Below are positions 25,954 through 36,691 of a stretch of DNA of 64,000 bases, piece after piece. Made by a program: the position numbers and the translations under genes. Position 1 is the stretch's first letter, and each line of letters begins with the position of its first letter. The notes under the pieces are model-generated. The model ran no database searches, was not told where the DNA came from, and saw only the letters and a program-made list of their open reading frames with translations. Origin of the DNA: Steroidobacteraceae bacterium (GTDB taxonomy: Bacteria; Pseudomonadota; Gammaproteobacteria; Steroidobacterales; Steroidobacteraceae); contig JALORN010000014.1 in the NCBI GenBank assembly GCA_025458905.1, positions 1 through 64,000 on the forward strand, in the 5' to 3' direction.

Positions 25954-27351
25954 ATGGAACGACGCGATTTCTTCTCCCTGATGGCTGCCGGCGCGGGTGC
26001 CGGCCTGCTCGGGGCCGCCGGGGCGGGTCCCGGCGAGGCGCGCGCCAACTGGGGCATGGTGGCGCCGGGCGCGGTGCCGCCCGCCGGGTTCGACGGCCGG
26101 CGCCTGGTCAACGACGCCCGGGCGCGCGAGGTCATGGAGCGCGAGGGCGTCGACGGCCTGGTCGCGCTCGACCCGGTCAACGTCTTCTACCTCGCGAACT
26201 ACATCGGCTACGAGCAGCAGAAGCTGCGCGCGCTTCCCGGCTTCGCGGTGATGCCGCGCGATCCGTCGCTGCCCACGGTGCTGGTCGCCGCGGGCTCGGA
26301 CCTGATGTTCCTCGCCAACGGCGACCGCGAGGTGCCGGAGGTCGTGCCCTACACCTTCCCGGCCGAACTCGACGCCTATCTCGAGCGCGGCGACTGGAGC
26401 GTCGAGCCGCAGGCCGCGCCGCTTGGTGCTCGCGCCGGCATCGCGGCGGACCTGCAGCCGCGCGAGCGTCGCTGGGAGGCATACCGCGAACGGGTCGCGC
26501 CGCGCGCGGCCGCGACGCCGGAGTGGGCGCTGGTCAAGGCGCTGGCGATGGCCGGGCTCGCGCGCGGGCGCGTCGCGGTGGACGACCTGCGCATCGCCGA
26601 GGTGCTGCGTGCGCTCGGCCGCAAGTCGCCGACCTGCGTGCCCGGCGACAACACCTTCCGCAAGATCCGCGTGATCAAGTCCGAGGTCGAGCTCGGCCAC
26701 ATGCGCGCCATCGCGCGCATCAACCAGGAGGCCTGCATGGCGATGCTGCGGCAGCTGCGCCGCGGCACCACGCGGGCCGAGATCGACCAGCTGTTCATGG
26801 CCGAGGCCGCCAAGCGCGGCGCGAAGGCGATCTGGATCGCGGCCGGCACGATCGGCGGGCTGACGCGCGGCGAGGTGGTGGAGGGCGAGCCGATGATGGT
26901 CGACGCCGTCTCGCAGCGGAACTTCTACCACGGCGATTTCGGCCGGACGGTGGTGCTCGGCGAGCCGTCGAAGGACCTCGCCGCCTGCATGCGCGCGCTG
27001 CGCGTCGGCACCGAGACCGTGCTGGGGAAGGGCCGCCCCGGCATGCGCTTCTCGGAGCTGCGCGCGCTCGCCGGCGAGGCGATGCGCAAGGCCTACACCG
27101 GCGGCCTCCCGGTGCGGTTCGCGGTCGGCCCGCATTCGGTGGGCCTGCAGCACACCGACCAGCCCTATCGCGACGGCCTGCCCTTCATGGTGCCCGACGA
27201 CCTGGCGCTCGAGCCGGGCATGACGCTGACCGTGGACCTGCCGACCTCGCTGCTCGGCTGGGGCGCGATCCACTACGAGGACCTGCTGGTCGTGACCCGC
27301 CAGGGTCTCGAGCCGCTCGCGACCGTCGACGGACCGCTGGTGCAGGTCTGA
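25954..27351 (+). CDS. Exported M24-family metallopeptidase (Xaa-Pro dipeptidase/creatinase-like)
   Basis: 465 residues from the ATG at 25954 (GGAG upstream). The N-terminus MERRDFFSLMAAGAGAG is a Tat signal, so the protein should act outside the cytoplasm. An N-terminal creatinase-like domain is followed by the pita-bread domain with all five metal ligands: Asp in MVDAV, Asp in HGDFGRT, His in GPHSVG, Glu in LEPGMT and Glu in HYEDLL. Most bacterial Xaa-Pro dipeptidases are cytoplasmic, so Tat export is notable. The divergent LysR gene probably controls it. Confidence 0.87.
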   Translation: MERRDFFSLMAAGAGAGLLGAAGAGPGEARANWGMVAPGAVPPAGFDGRRLVNDARAREVMEREGVDGLVALDPVNVFYLANYIGYEQQKLRALPGFAVMPRDPSLPTVLVAAGSDLMFLANGDREVPEVVPYTFPAELDAYLERGDWSVEPQAAPLGARAGIAADLQPRERRWEAYRERVAPRAAATPEWALVKALAMAGLARGRVAVDDLRIAEVLRALGRKSPTCVPGDNTFRKIRVIKSEVELGHMRAIARINQEACMAMLRQLRRGTTRAEIDQLFMAEAAKRGAKAIWIAAGTIGGLTRGEVVEGEPMMVDAVSQRNFYHGDFGRTVVLGEPSKDLAACMRALRVGTETVLGKGRPGMRFSELRALAGEAMRKAYTGGLPVRFAVGPHSVGLQHTDQPYRDGLPFMVPDDLALEPGMTLTVDLPTSLLGWGAIHYEDLLVVTRQGLEPLATVDGPLVQV

Positions 27352-27369
27352 AGGCGGTGCGGCCGCGCG

Positions 27370-28413
<1,044 letters not shown>

Positions 28414-28550
28414 CCGGCGAGTCTACCGGGATCGCGCGTCCGTGCCGTGGCCATGCGCGCCGCGCCGCGCTGGCCGCGCTGCGCCGCGCTGGCATACCTT
28501 CGGACGGTCCGCCGGTCATCCGTGCCGGCCACCGCGCCAGGGAGGCTCCG

Positions 28551-29285
28551 ATGTACACCGCGCTGTTCTTCGTCTACGGCCTGCTGCAGGTCGGCCTGTT
28601 CGTGTGGCTGGTGCGCATCTGGCGCGAGACCCGCGAGCCGATCGCCGCCGCGCTGCTGCTGCCGCAGTTCTTCCTGATCTGGGACAACTGGCGCGTCGCC
28701 GCCGGGCCGCTGCTCGGCTTCGGCGACCTGCTTTACTGGCTGACCTGGCCGAGCTTCTGGGTGCACTGGTTCGCCGGCTGCTGGCTGATCATCGCGGCAG
28801 GCGCGCTGCTGCGGCTCGCGGGCTTCGAGTTCGCCCGCTCGAAGTGGGTGATGGGCTCGTTCTGCGCGGTCGCGTTCGCGCTGATGCTGCACGACCTGCC
28901 GAACTTCTGGACCCAGGACATCTACCCGGTCTGCGAGCACGACCTGATCCGCTACAGCGGCCGCGTCACCGAGGCGACGCGCTGCTTCCCCGACCAGCCG
29001 CTCGACGGCGTCCGGCAGTTCCCGCTCGCGCCCGTGGTGACCTGCTTCGTGCTGATGGGCACCGGCCTCGTGCTGTGGTTCCGCCGTGGCTTCCCGTGGC
29101 TGTTCCTCGGCGCCTTCCTGATGCTGGTCAGCGCGACGCCGCCGTTCGCGCAGTACAAGCTCGACAACTTCGGCGAGTTCCTGATCAAGGGTGGCGCGTT
29201 CTGGGCGCTGTGGCACTTCACGCGCGGCAAGGTGCGCGCGCCGAGTGCCGTGGCGGTGGCCCCCGAGGTCGCGCAGAGCACCTGA
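28551..29285 (+). CDS. Integral membrane protein of unknown function
   Basis: 244 residues from an ATG preceded by GGGAGG. Six or so hydrophobic helices are visible (about 3-23, 34-52, 62-100 as two, 108-127, 160-186, 190-210), with a cysteine-containing loop near residues 125-146 (DIYPVCEHDLIRYSG, TRCFPDQ). I recognise no family. It lies 28 bases upstream of the exported nitrilase-like gene and is probably cotranscribed with it. Confidence 0.7.
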   Translation: MYTALFFVYGLLQVGLFVWLVRIWRETREPIAAALLLPQFFLIWDNWRVAAGPLLGFGDLLYWLTWPSFWVHWFAGCWLIIAAGALLRLAGFEFARSKWVMGSFCAVAFALMLHDLPNFWTQDIYPVCEHDLIRYSGRVTEATRCFPDQPLDGVRQFPLAPVVTCFVLMGTGLVLWFRRGFPWLFLGAFLMLVSATPPFAQYKLDNFGEFLIKGGAFWALWHFTRGKVRAPSAVAVAPEVAQST

Positions 29286-29313
29286 GGCACCGCGGCTACC
29301 GGGGAGGCCCGAC

Positions 29314-31434
29314 ATGTCCGACCCGCCGCGCCTCACCCGGCGCCAGACGTTGCAGCTCGCGGGGGCCGGCCTCGCCGCCGGGGCGGCGGACCTCGCCGCG
29401 GCCGCGGGCCGCGGCGCGACGCGTTCCGCACCCTCCCCGCGCCGCGCGGCGACGGGCGACGGGGGTGACGATGCGGGCGGCGTCGCGGGCGACGGCTCCG
29501 GCGCCGACGCGGTTCGGTGCCTGCTGGTGCAGCGGTCCTGGGACGGCGCCGATCCGTCGGTCGCACTGGCGCCGCTGCTCGCGCGGCTCGACACGGCGTT
29601 CGCCGACGAGCCGCATCGGCTGGTGCTGCTGCCGCAGGCCGATGCACCCGTGGCTGCCGCGCCCGCGGCGAGCCACACGCTGGACGCGCTGGCCGCGCTC
29701 GCACGACGCCATCGTTGCTGGGTGGCGGGCGCGGCGACCCTCGACGCCGACGGCGGCGCACGTACCACGGGCTTCCTTCTCGATGCGGCCGGCCGACGGC
29801 GCCTGCTCGTGCCGAAGGCGACGCCCGACCTCGCCGACGGCTTCGCGGCAGCGTCCGCCACGCTCGCCGCGCCGCGCCGCTTCGAGGCCGTGGCGACGCC
29901 GTTCGGCGTGCTGGGGCTGCTGCCGGGGGAGGACCTGTTGATCCCCGGGCTGGTGCGCGCGGTGGTGTACGCCGGTGCCGAGCTGCTGCTCGCGCCGTTC
30001 GCCGCGGCACCGCCGGGCACGGCCGAGGCGCTCGCCGAGCTGCCCGCGTCGATCGGCTACGAGAACTGGTGCGCGGTGGCGATCGCGGCCCGTGCCGGCG
30101 GCGCACGCTACGGCGACCTGACGCTCGACGGTGCCGGGGGTGACGCCACGCTCGACGCGGTCGCGGTGCGCTTCGACCCGCAGTGGGTGCGCCGCGCGCG
30201 CGCGAAGATCTCGCCAGACCTCTACGACAACTTCCCGCTGTGGCTGCGCGACGAGCTGTTCGGCCGCATCTTCGAGCACCAGGCCGCTGCGCGTGCGCCG
30301 GTCGCGAGCCCGGCGACGCGCGAGGCCTGGCGCGCCGAGGCCGGGCGGCGCGTCCGGCTGCGGGAGCAGCGCCGCACGCCCAGCGGCGAGCTGCTCGATT
30401 CCTACCTCGCGCTGGTCGCGCAGCCGGCGACCCTGTCGCCGCTGCCGGTCGAGGGCCGTCGCGCTGCGCTGATGCAGAACCTCGAGACGGCGCTGGCGCA
30501 GGTCGGGCGCATCGCCGCGGCGCCGAACGCCAGGCTCGCGCTGTTCCCCGAGTTCTGCTTCACCGGTGCGGGCTATCGCACGGTGCCGGACCTGCTGAGC
30601 GCCTCGGTCGAGGCCGGCGGTCCCGAGGTGTCGCGGCTGCGCGAGTGGGCGCGCGACAACTCGATCCACGTCGCCGCCGAGTTCATGGAGGCGGACCCGG
30701 CCTTCCCGGGGCGCTCGTTCAACAGCGCCTTCTTCATCGACGATCGCGGCGAGATCCTCCTGCGCCATCGCAAGCTGCAGTGCGTCGACGTCTACGGCGC
30801 GCTGCCCGACACCACGCCCGGCAGCATCTACGACCAGTACGTGGCGAAGCACGGCGTCGAGGACCTCTACCGGATCGTCGACACGCCGCTCGGCAAGATC
30901 GGCGTGATCATCTGCTTCGAGATCGTGTTCCCCGAGGTCGCGCGCGCCCTCGCGAACGCGGGTGCCGAGCTGATCCTGCAGCTGACCGCGGAGGGCTTCG
31001 GCTCGAACCGACCGGCCTGGCACCAGCTGCGCCGCAAGCGCGCGTTCGAGAACCAGGCTTACCTGCTGTGCTCCAACAAGGGCTACGATGCGACGAAGCG
31101 CGAGGCATGGATCAGCTACGGTGAGAGCCAGATGATCGACTTCCGTGGCCGCGAGCGCGACCGCATCGGACACAACGGGCCCGGCGTGATGGTGGTGCCG
31201 GTGGACATGGCGTCGCTGCGCGCCGCGCGCCGCGACCTGCGGCTGAACACCGCGATCTGGGACGAGCCGGGCGCCTATGCGGGGGCCTACCTGCAGGGCC
31301 TCGGCATCGCCAACAACGGCTGGCGCGGCGACCCTGGGCAGAACCCCTATGCCCGCGTCGGCGAGCGCGTGACGGGCCTCGCCGACGTGCAGGACCGCTT
31401 CTACGCGCGCGGCGTCTACCTGCGGCCGGCCTGA
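29314..31434 (+). CDS. Tat-exported double carbon-nitrogen hydrolase (nitrilase superfamily), first domain degenerate
   Basis: 706 residues. Tat signal TRRQTLQLAGAGLAAG, then two nitrilase-fold halves. The second (about 365-650) has the full triad: Glu413 in LFPEFCF, Lys487 in HRKLQCVD, Cys534 in IICFEIVFPE. The first half (about 66-300) keeps the outline (VLLPQAD, GVLGLLPGED, AGAELLLAPF) but Gln stands for the Glu and Leu for the Cys, so it is probably not catalytic. Substrate is an amide, carbamoyl or nitrile compound, not known here. GGGGAGG precedes the ATG at 29314. The upstream membrane protein may be its partner. Confidence 0.82.
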   Translation: MSDPPRLTRRQTLQLAGAGLAAGAADLAAAAGRGATRSAPSPRRAATGDGGDDAGGVAGDGSGADAVRCLLVQRSWDGADPSVALAPLLARLDTAFADEPHRLVLLPQADAPVAAAPAASHTLDALAALARRHRCWVAGAATLDADGGARTTGFLLDAAGRRRLLVPKATPDLADGFAAASATLAAPRRFEAVATPFGVLGLLPGEDLLIPGLVRAVVYAGAELLLAPFAAAPPGTAEALAELPASIGYENWCAVAIAARAGGARYGDLTLDGAGGDATLDAVAVRFDPQWVRRARAKISPDLYDNFPLWLRDELFGRIFEHQAAARAPVASPATREAWRAEAGRRVRLREQRRTPSGELLDSYLALVAQPATLSPLPVEGRRAALMQNLETALAQVGRIAAAPNARLALFPEFCFTGAGYRTVPDLLSASVEAGGPEVSRLREWARDNSIHVAAEFMEADPAFPGRSFNSAFFIDDRGEILLRHRKLQCVDVYGALPDTTPGSIYDQYVAKHGVEDLYRIVDTPLGKIGVIICFEIVFPEVARALANAGAELILQLTAEGFGSNRPAWHQLRRKRAFENQAYLLCSNKGYDATKREAWISYGESQMIDFRGRERDRIGHNGPGVMVVPVDMASLRAARRDLRLNTAIWDEPGAYAGAYLQGLGIANNGWRGDPGQNPYARVGERVTGLADVQDRFYARGVYLRPA

Positions 31435-31527
31435 GTCGCGCGAGTCCGTCGCCGGTGGGTCAGGCAGGGCTTGCGGCGCGGCGCGGCGCGGACGGCCTAC
31501 ACGGGCCGGTGAATGCCCTCCCCATGA

Positions 31528-32973
31528 GTGCCTAGCGTGCACCTCGCCTCGGGTGCCGACACCACGCTCGGGCGCGCGGTGCGGGCCGCGGATCCGTGCG
31601 ACGGCCGCAGCGGCGTGCGCGCGCTGCCCGACGCGCTCGAAGCCTTCACCGCGCGCGTCGCGCTGGCGCGCACCGCCGAAGCGGCGCTCGACCTGCAGTA
31701 CTACATCTGGCGGGCCGACACGACCGGCATCCTGCTGCTCGAGGAGATCCGCCGCGCGGCCGCGCGCGGCGTGCGCGTGCGGCTGCTGCTCGACGACAAC
31801 GGCATCGCCGGCATGGACCCGTTGCTCGCGGCGCTCGACGCGTGCGCGGGCGTCGAGGTACGCCTCTTCAACCCGTACCCGCAGCGCCGCTTCAAGCCGC
31901 TGGGATACCTGTTCGACTTCGCGCGCCTGAACCGGCGGATGCACAACAAGGCCTGGATCGCGGACCGGCAGGCCGCGATCGTCGGCGGGCGCAACGTCGG
32001 CGACGTCTGTTTCGGTGCCGACCCGGCGCTGGCCTTCGCCGACCTGGACGCGCTGGTCGCCGGCCCGGTCGCGGCCGACATCGCCGCGGCCTTCGATGCC
32101 TACTGGAACAGCCCGCTGGCCCGACCCGTTTCGCGGCTGGTGAAGGGCGGGGCGAAGGCCGCCGCCGCCCTCACGAGCCGTATCGCCGAGGTCGCGGCGG
32201 CACCGCAGACGGCACGCTACGTCGATGCGCTACGTGACACCGGGCTGGCCGCCCGCATGTCCGCCGGCACGCTGGCGCTCGAATGGGTGGCGATCCGGCT
32301 GGTCGTCGATCCGCCCGCCAAGGCCGAGGGCAGGGTGGAGCCATCCGAGTGGATGGCGGCCGACCTGACGGCGGCGCTGGGACGGGCGGAGCGGCTGGTC
32401 GACCTGGTCTCGCCCTACTTCGTGCCCGGTGCGCGCGGCACGGCCGCCTTGTCCCGCTACCGCGAGAGCGGCGTCAGGCTGCGCGTGCTCACCAACTCGC
32501 TGGCCGCCACCGACGTGGCTGCCGTGCACGCCGGCTACGCCCGCCGGCGCCTCGACCTGCTGCGCGCCGGCGTGTCGCTGTACGAATTCAAGCCCGAGCG
32601 CGGCGCGGCGCCGGGACGGGGTTGGGGCGTGGTCGGGAGCAGCGCAGCCAGCCTGCACGGCAAGACCTTCGCGCTCGACCGGAGGCGAGCCTACGTCGGC
32701 TCGTTCAACGTCGATCCGCGCTCGCTCTCCCTGAATACCGAGATGGGGCTGGTGATCGAGAGCCCGGGCCTGGCCACCACCATCTCCGATGCGATCGATC
32801 GCTGGCTACCCGCCAACGCCTACGAGCTGCGGCTCGGGAAGGGGGGTCGGGTGGAGTGGATCGAACGGACCGGTGCGGGCGAAGTGGTATACGACGAGGA
32901 GGCGCACGCGAGCCGAGGGCGCCGCCTGCTCGTCTGGCTGCTGGAGCGGCTGCCGATCGAATGGCTGCTGTGA
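31528..32973 (+). CDS. Phospholipase D-family protein (cardiolipin synthase-like)
   Basis: 481 residues from a GTG start; an ATG four bases earlier is in another frame and stops at once. Two HKD motifs: HNKAWIADRQAAIVGGRN (near residue 140) and HGKTFALDRRRAYVGSFN (near 378), the paired active site of the PLD superfamily. No membrane helices, which separates it from ClsA; it resembles ClsC/YmdC-type enzymes with DLQYYIWRADTTG near the N-terminus. Likely makes cardiolipin or another phosphatidyl product. The 93 bases before it hold no recognisable promoter. Confidence 0.86.
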   Translation: MPSVHLASGADTTLGRAVRAADPCDGRSGVRALPDALEAFTARVALARTAEAALDLQYYIWRADTTGILLLEEIRRAAARGVRVRLLLDDNGIAGMDPLLAALDACAGVEVRLFNPYPQRRFKPLGYLFDFARLNRRMHNKAWIADRQAAIVGGRNVGDVCFGADPALAFADLDALVAGPVAADIAAAFDAYWNSPLARPVSRLVKGGAKAAAALTSRIAEVAAAPQTARYVDALRDTGLAARMSAGTLALEWVAIRLVVDPPAKAEGRVEPSEWMAADLTAALGRAERLVDLVSPYFVPGARGTAALSRYRESGVRLRVLTNSLAATDVAAVHAGYARRRLDLLRAGVSLYEFKPERGAAPGRGWGVVGSSAASLHGKTFALDRRRAYVGSFNVDPRSLSLNTEMGLVIESPGLATTISDAIDRWLPANAYELRLGKGGRVEWIERTGAGEVVYDEEAHASRGRRLLVWLLERLPIEWLL

Positions 32974-33031
32974 GGTGCCGGTCGGGGCGGCATCATGCCC
33001 ACTGTCGGGATGTCGAGCCGCAGCATCGCGA

Positions 33032-33316
33032 TCATGGCGGCGATCGGCCCGCAGCCATTGCGCGTGCCCGACCTGCAGACGCTGGCCGTCCACCCGCAGG
33101 CAGCGGGCGCGACGCGGCCGACGCCCGGGAATTCATCGTGCCGAGGTGCCCGGTCTGGTGCAGCACCAGGATCTGCAGGTCGCGCGACACCGCATCGAGA
33201 TCGTCGCGGGCCGGGTGCCGCAGCTCCTTCAGCTGCACGTCGTCGTAGCCGAAGCCGAGGATCAGCCCGGCCGGCGCGACGACCTGCGCATCGACCGCCC
33301 GCCATTCGCGCAGCAC
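33032..33316 (-). pseudogene. Remnant of an amidohydrolase paralogous to the gene at 34646-36553
   Basis: About 66 codons translate to a segment (LREW, LILGFGYDD, LKELRHPARDDLDAVSRD, HQTGHLGTMNSRA) that matches residues near 105-165 of the intact YtcJ-type amidohydrolase 1.3 kb away. Homology stops on both sides: upstream there is nothing similar and downstream the frame turns into unrelated Arg/Ala sequence before a stop. It carries no start with a ribosome binding site and no metal-binding histidines. A decayed duplicate is the simplest reading. The stretch 32974-33386 (413 bases) holds nothing else but this and the 12-base repeat at 33349. Confidence 0.8.
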
Positions 33317-33348
33317 CGTGCGTGGCGCCGAGTGACACGAGTGTGCAT

Positions 33349-33372
33349 CGTTGGAGGCTCCGTTGGAGGCTC
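33349..33372 (+). repeat. Tandem 12-base direct repeat
   Basis: CGTTGGAGGCTC occurs twice in a row, between the amidohydrolase remnant and the end of the porin gene. Probably a slippage product near the decayed gene. Confidence 0.85.
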
Positions 33373-33386
33373 CACGAGTGGTCGTG

Positions 33387-34640
33387 TCAAAGACGCAGGT
33401 TCAGCCGCAGGCCGCCGATCCAGGCGACCTCGGACGCGCCGCGCGCCGGGTCGACGAGTTGCAGGTGCGCGGACAGCCGCGCATCGGGCCCGAGCGCGAT
33501 ACCGTACCAGGCCTCGAGTCCGGCCTCGTCGTCCACGTCCAGCAGGGGCGCGATCGTGTCCTGCAGCACGTCGGACAGGTCGTAGAAGAAGCCGCCGAGG
33601 CCGAACTCGTCGCCCGGGCGTCCCGCCACCAGCCCCCGCCCGACCAGGCCGAGCAATAGCGCGGAGCGGATCGGGTTCGGGTTGCCATCCGCGATCGCCA
33701 CCTTCACCGCGAGGTCGAGCCCCTGGTCCTTGCGGCCGTCGCCGCCGGGCAGGCGGTGCGCGAACTGCGCCGACAGGTTGAAGCTGCCCTTGCGCGGCTC
33801 GGTCACGAAGCCGGGAGGCGCGAGCAGGTCGCCGAGGTCGGCGCCGCGCCGGGTGGAACCGGTGGCGTTCAGCGACAGCGAGGAGCGGCGGCCGGACACG
33901 TCGCCCGACCAGGTGCCGGTGACCCCGAGGTTGACGCCAGTCGAGAACAGCCCGCCGAAGCCGTAGTTGCGCGTCCGGTCGCCGGGGTCGAACACCATGG
34001 TCGTCCACGACCAGGGCGCGCCGCGACGCACCAGCACGCCACCCATGATGGTCGGCGGCACGACGCCCGACGGTGGCGCAGCGAAGGCGAGGTGGGCGAA
34101 CCGGCGCGTGCCGAGCCCGCCGAGCACGGGATCCGCGGCGAGCAGGTCGAGCGCATTGATCTTGCCGAGCAGCAGCGTGCTGCGCTCGCCGAGCGGCATC
34201 CGCAGGTGGATCGACGTGGCCGCGGCGGAGCGCCCGCCGAGCGGGACCACCGCACCGGTGTTTGCCGGCCAGAGCTGGCCACCGTAGGAAAACGGCGCCG
34301 TGCCGACGCGGCCCTCGGCGTGGACGTTCAGGCTCAGCCCCTCGGCGAGACCGAGCTTGCCGAAGTCGACGTCGGCATGGGCGTCCCAGCGGCCGAGGCC
34401 GTCTGCCCCGGACTCGCCGGTGCCCTCGAGCAGCCCAGTGGCGAAGCCCGTGACCTCGGCGCGCAGTGCCACGCCGCGCTCGGCGAGCCGCGTGCGGACG
34501 CCGCCCCAGTCGCCCGCGAGTCCACTCGCCGCGCCAGGCGTCGGCCACGCGGCGACCAGGCACAGCGACACGGCGAGGCCGACGGCGTTCGCACGCCCGC
34601 GCGCCGTGCCGACGCTCGCCCGGCGGGCCGCCGGGCCCAC
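33387..34640 (-). CDS. OprB-like carbohydrate porin (second copy)
   Basis: 417 residues from a GTG start five bases past the amidohydrolase stop; this start is chosen because a signal peptide follows (hydrophobic about 18-33, ending GAASGLAG). Then LAGDWGGVRTRLAERGV, the usual OprB opening, and barrel strands with WTTMVFDPGDRTRNYGFGG in the middle. The C-terminal end VAWIGGLRLNLRL is a typical outer-membrane terminus. It differs from the porin at 2609. Close coupling to the amidohydrolase suggests delivery of that enzyme's substrate. Confidence 0.85.
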   Translation of the reverse strand: MGPAARRASVGTARGRANAVGLAVSLCLVAAWPTPGAASGLAGDWGGVRTRLAERGVALRAEVTGFATGLLEGTGESGADGLGRWDAHADVDFGKLGLAEGLSLNVHAEGRVGTAPFSYGGQLWPANTGAVVPLGGRSAAATSIHLRMPLGERSTLLLGKINALDLLAADPVLGGLGTRRFAHLAFAAPPSGVVPPTIMGGVLVRRGAPWSWTTMVFDPGDRTRNYGFGGLFSTGVNLGVTGTWSGDVSGRRSSLSLNATGSTRRGADLGDLLAPPGFVTEPRKGSFNLSAQFAHRLPGGDGRKDQGLDLAVKVAIADGNPNPIRSALLLGLVGRGLVAGRPGDEFGLGGFFYDLSDVLQDTIAPLLDVDDEAGLEAWYGIALGPDARLSAHLQLVDPARGASEVAWIGGLRLNLRL

Positions 34641-34645
34641 GCTGG

Positions 34646-36553
34646 TCAACGGCCGGTACCGCGCGCCATCGCGTCGGCCAGCTGCATGATCAGCACCGAG
34701 GGGCAGGAGTCGACGGCGGGCGCTGCGGCAGCGGCCCGCATGCTCCACATCGAATTCGCCGGCAGCGCCGGATGCGCCATCGCACCGAGCAGCTTCCCGA
34801 GCCCCTCGCCGGGTCCCCGGGTCGCGGCCTGGCGCATCTCGGCCGGCGTCAGGCGGAACACCGTCGTGCCCTCCTTGACGGTCTCGGTGACCCGGATGCT
34901 CGCGATCGTCGTCGGGTCGACCGCGGTCGGATCCTTCGAGAGGATCGCGAGGTCGGCGAGCTTGCCGACCTCGAGGCTGCCCTTGGCCTTTTCCTCGCCG
35001 TGCTGGTACGCCGCCCAGAGCGTCATCGACTTGAGGCCGGTGATCACGTCGACGCGATGCTGGGGCCCGACGACGCGACCCGAGCCGCGCGCGCGCCGCG
35101 TCACGGTGGCGTCGAGCACGCGCATCGAGTCGGGGAAGGCCACCGGCGCGTCGTGGTGACTGGTGAAGACCATGCCGCGCTGCAGCACCCAGCCGGTCGG
35201 CGAGATGTTGGCACCGTCGACGGGTCCGGCGGTGCGCTCGAGGTGCCAGTCGCCCCAGTAGAAGGTGTGCATCGGGAACAGTGCCGGCACGATGCCGAGC
35301 GCCTTCATGCTGTCGAGCTGGTCCTCGCGCAGGAACTGGCCGTGGATCAGCACCGGGCGCAGGTTCCGCGCCTGCGGGAAGCGCGCCTGGGCGGCCTTGT
35401 GCCCGGCGATCAGCACGTCGGTGGCACGCTCGCCGTTCGAATGGACGATGATCTGGATCCCTTTCTCCGACGCCCACGCGATCGCCGACATCGCATCCTC
35501 GGCCGACACCGCCGCGTAGCCCGAGTAGCCCGCCGGATAGCTGCCCACGGGCTTGTAATAGGGCCGGTCGCGCCAGGCCGTGAAGCCCTGCGGGCTGCCG
35601 TCGATCGTCAGCTTGGCGCCGGCGATGCGGAAGCGGTTGACGTAGGCCGCGCTCGCGCCCCGTTCGATCGGCTCGCGGCCGAGCAGCACGTCGGGATAGG
35701 CGGCGACGTCGATCGGGAAGCCGCCCTCGGCGGCCACTTCCTGCAGCAGCTTCACGGAACCGGGGGTGGTCCGGCCTTCCTGCGCCGTGGTGTAGCCGTA
35801 GCGGGCCCAGAGCTTGGCGCCCTCGCGCGCAAAGGTCTTGAAGCCTTCCGGGCCGACCGCCGGCAGCAGCTTGTAGACAGCGTTGATGTGCGCGGTCTCC
35901 TCGAGCACGCCGTTCGGCTCCTGGCTGCCTTCGCGACGGCGGATCACGCCGCCCGCGGGGTCCTTGGAAGCGGCCGTGTAGCCCACGACCTCCAGCGCCT
36001 TGGTGTTGAGCACGCTCAGGTGGCCGGACTGGTGCGCGAGCAGGATCGGCACGTCCCGGGAGACCGCGTCCAGGTCGTCGCGCGTCGGGTGGCGCAGTTC
36101 CTTCAGGGTCGAGTCGTCGTAGCCGAAGCCGACGATCAGGTTGACCTTGGCGACCACCGCCCGGTTGTCCTCGACCCACTTGCGCAGCGTGGCCTGCAGG
36201 CCGGCGATGTCGGTCACCTGGCCGTCGGGCGGCGCCAGCAGGTTCGCGCTGAGCGCCTGGAAACCCCCCATGCCGACGTGGCCGTGCGGGTCGACGAAGC
36301 CCGGCACGATGGTGCGGCCCTTCAGGTCGATCACGCGGGTCTTGCGGCCCTTGAACTTCATCACCTCGGCACGGGAGCCGACCGCGACGATCCGGCCCCC
36401 GGATTCGGCCAGCGCCTCGGCGCGCATCGCCGAGTCGTCCAGGGTGATGATGGGGCCGCCGGTCCAGATGCGGTCGGCCGACTGGGCGAATGCGGCGTCG
36501 CAGGCGAGAGCCAGGGCGAGTGCGGCGAACGCCGCGGGTCCGGGGATACGCAT
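34646..36553 (-). CDS. YtcJ-like metal-dependent amidohydrolase, exported
   Basis: 635 residues from the ATG at 36553 (GGAG eight bases upstream); it begins with a signal peptide (hydrophobic to residue 20, DAAFAQ). Amidohydrolase_3 family: the metal-binding HxH is in FVDPHGHVGMGG, with later histidines in QSGHLS, VHSNGE and LIHGQF. The long N-terminal part includes the GRTIVPGFVD beta-sandwich strand. Family members cleave amides or cyclic ureas; the substrate here is unknown. A truncated paralogue lies beyond the porin, so the locus may once have had two copies. Confidence 0.87.
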   Translation of the reverse strand: MRIPGPAAFAALALALACDAAFAQSADRIWTGGPIITLDDSAMRAEALAESGGRIVAVGSRAEVMKFKGRKTRVIDLKGRTIVPGFVDPHGHVGMGGFQALSANLLAPPDGQVTDIAGLQATLRKWVEDNRAVVAKVNLIVGFGYDDSTLKELRHPTRDDLDAVSRDVPILLAHQSGHLSVLNTKALEVVGYTAASKDPAGGVIRRREGSQEPNGVLEETAHINAVYKLLPAVGPEGFKTFAREGAKLWARYGYTTAQEGRTTPGSVKLLQEVAAEGGFPIDVAAYPDVLLGREPIERGASAAYVNRFRIAGAKLTIDGSPQGFTAWRDRPYYKPVGSYPAGYSGYAAVSAEDAMSAIAWASEKGIQIIVHSNGERATDVLIAGHKAAQARFPQARNLRPVLIHGQFLREDQLDSMKALGIVPALFPMHTFYWGDWHLERTAGPVDGANISPTGWVLQRGMVFTSHHDAPVAFPDSMRVLDATVTRRARGSGRVVGPQHRVDVITGLKSMTLWAAYQHGEEKAKGSLEVGKLADLAILSKDPTAVDPTTIASIRVTETVKEGTTVFRLTPAEMRQAATRGPGEGLGKLLGAMAHPALPANSMWSMRAAAAAPAVDSCPSVLIMQLADAMARGTGR

Positions 36554-36691
36554 GGGTGTGCTCCGTCCGAATCGAGCGTGAGGCTGGGGCTCGCGCGTCG
36601 CCAGGCGACCCGGCGGCAACCCCTGCCATCCGGGTACGCCACGCGGCGCGTCCAGGAGGACACCCTATTGCTTGCTGCAACTAACCGCGGG

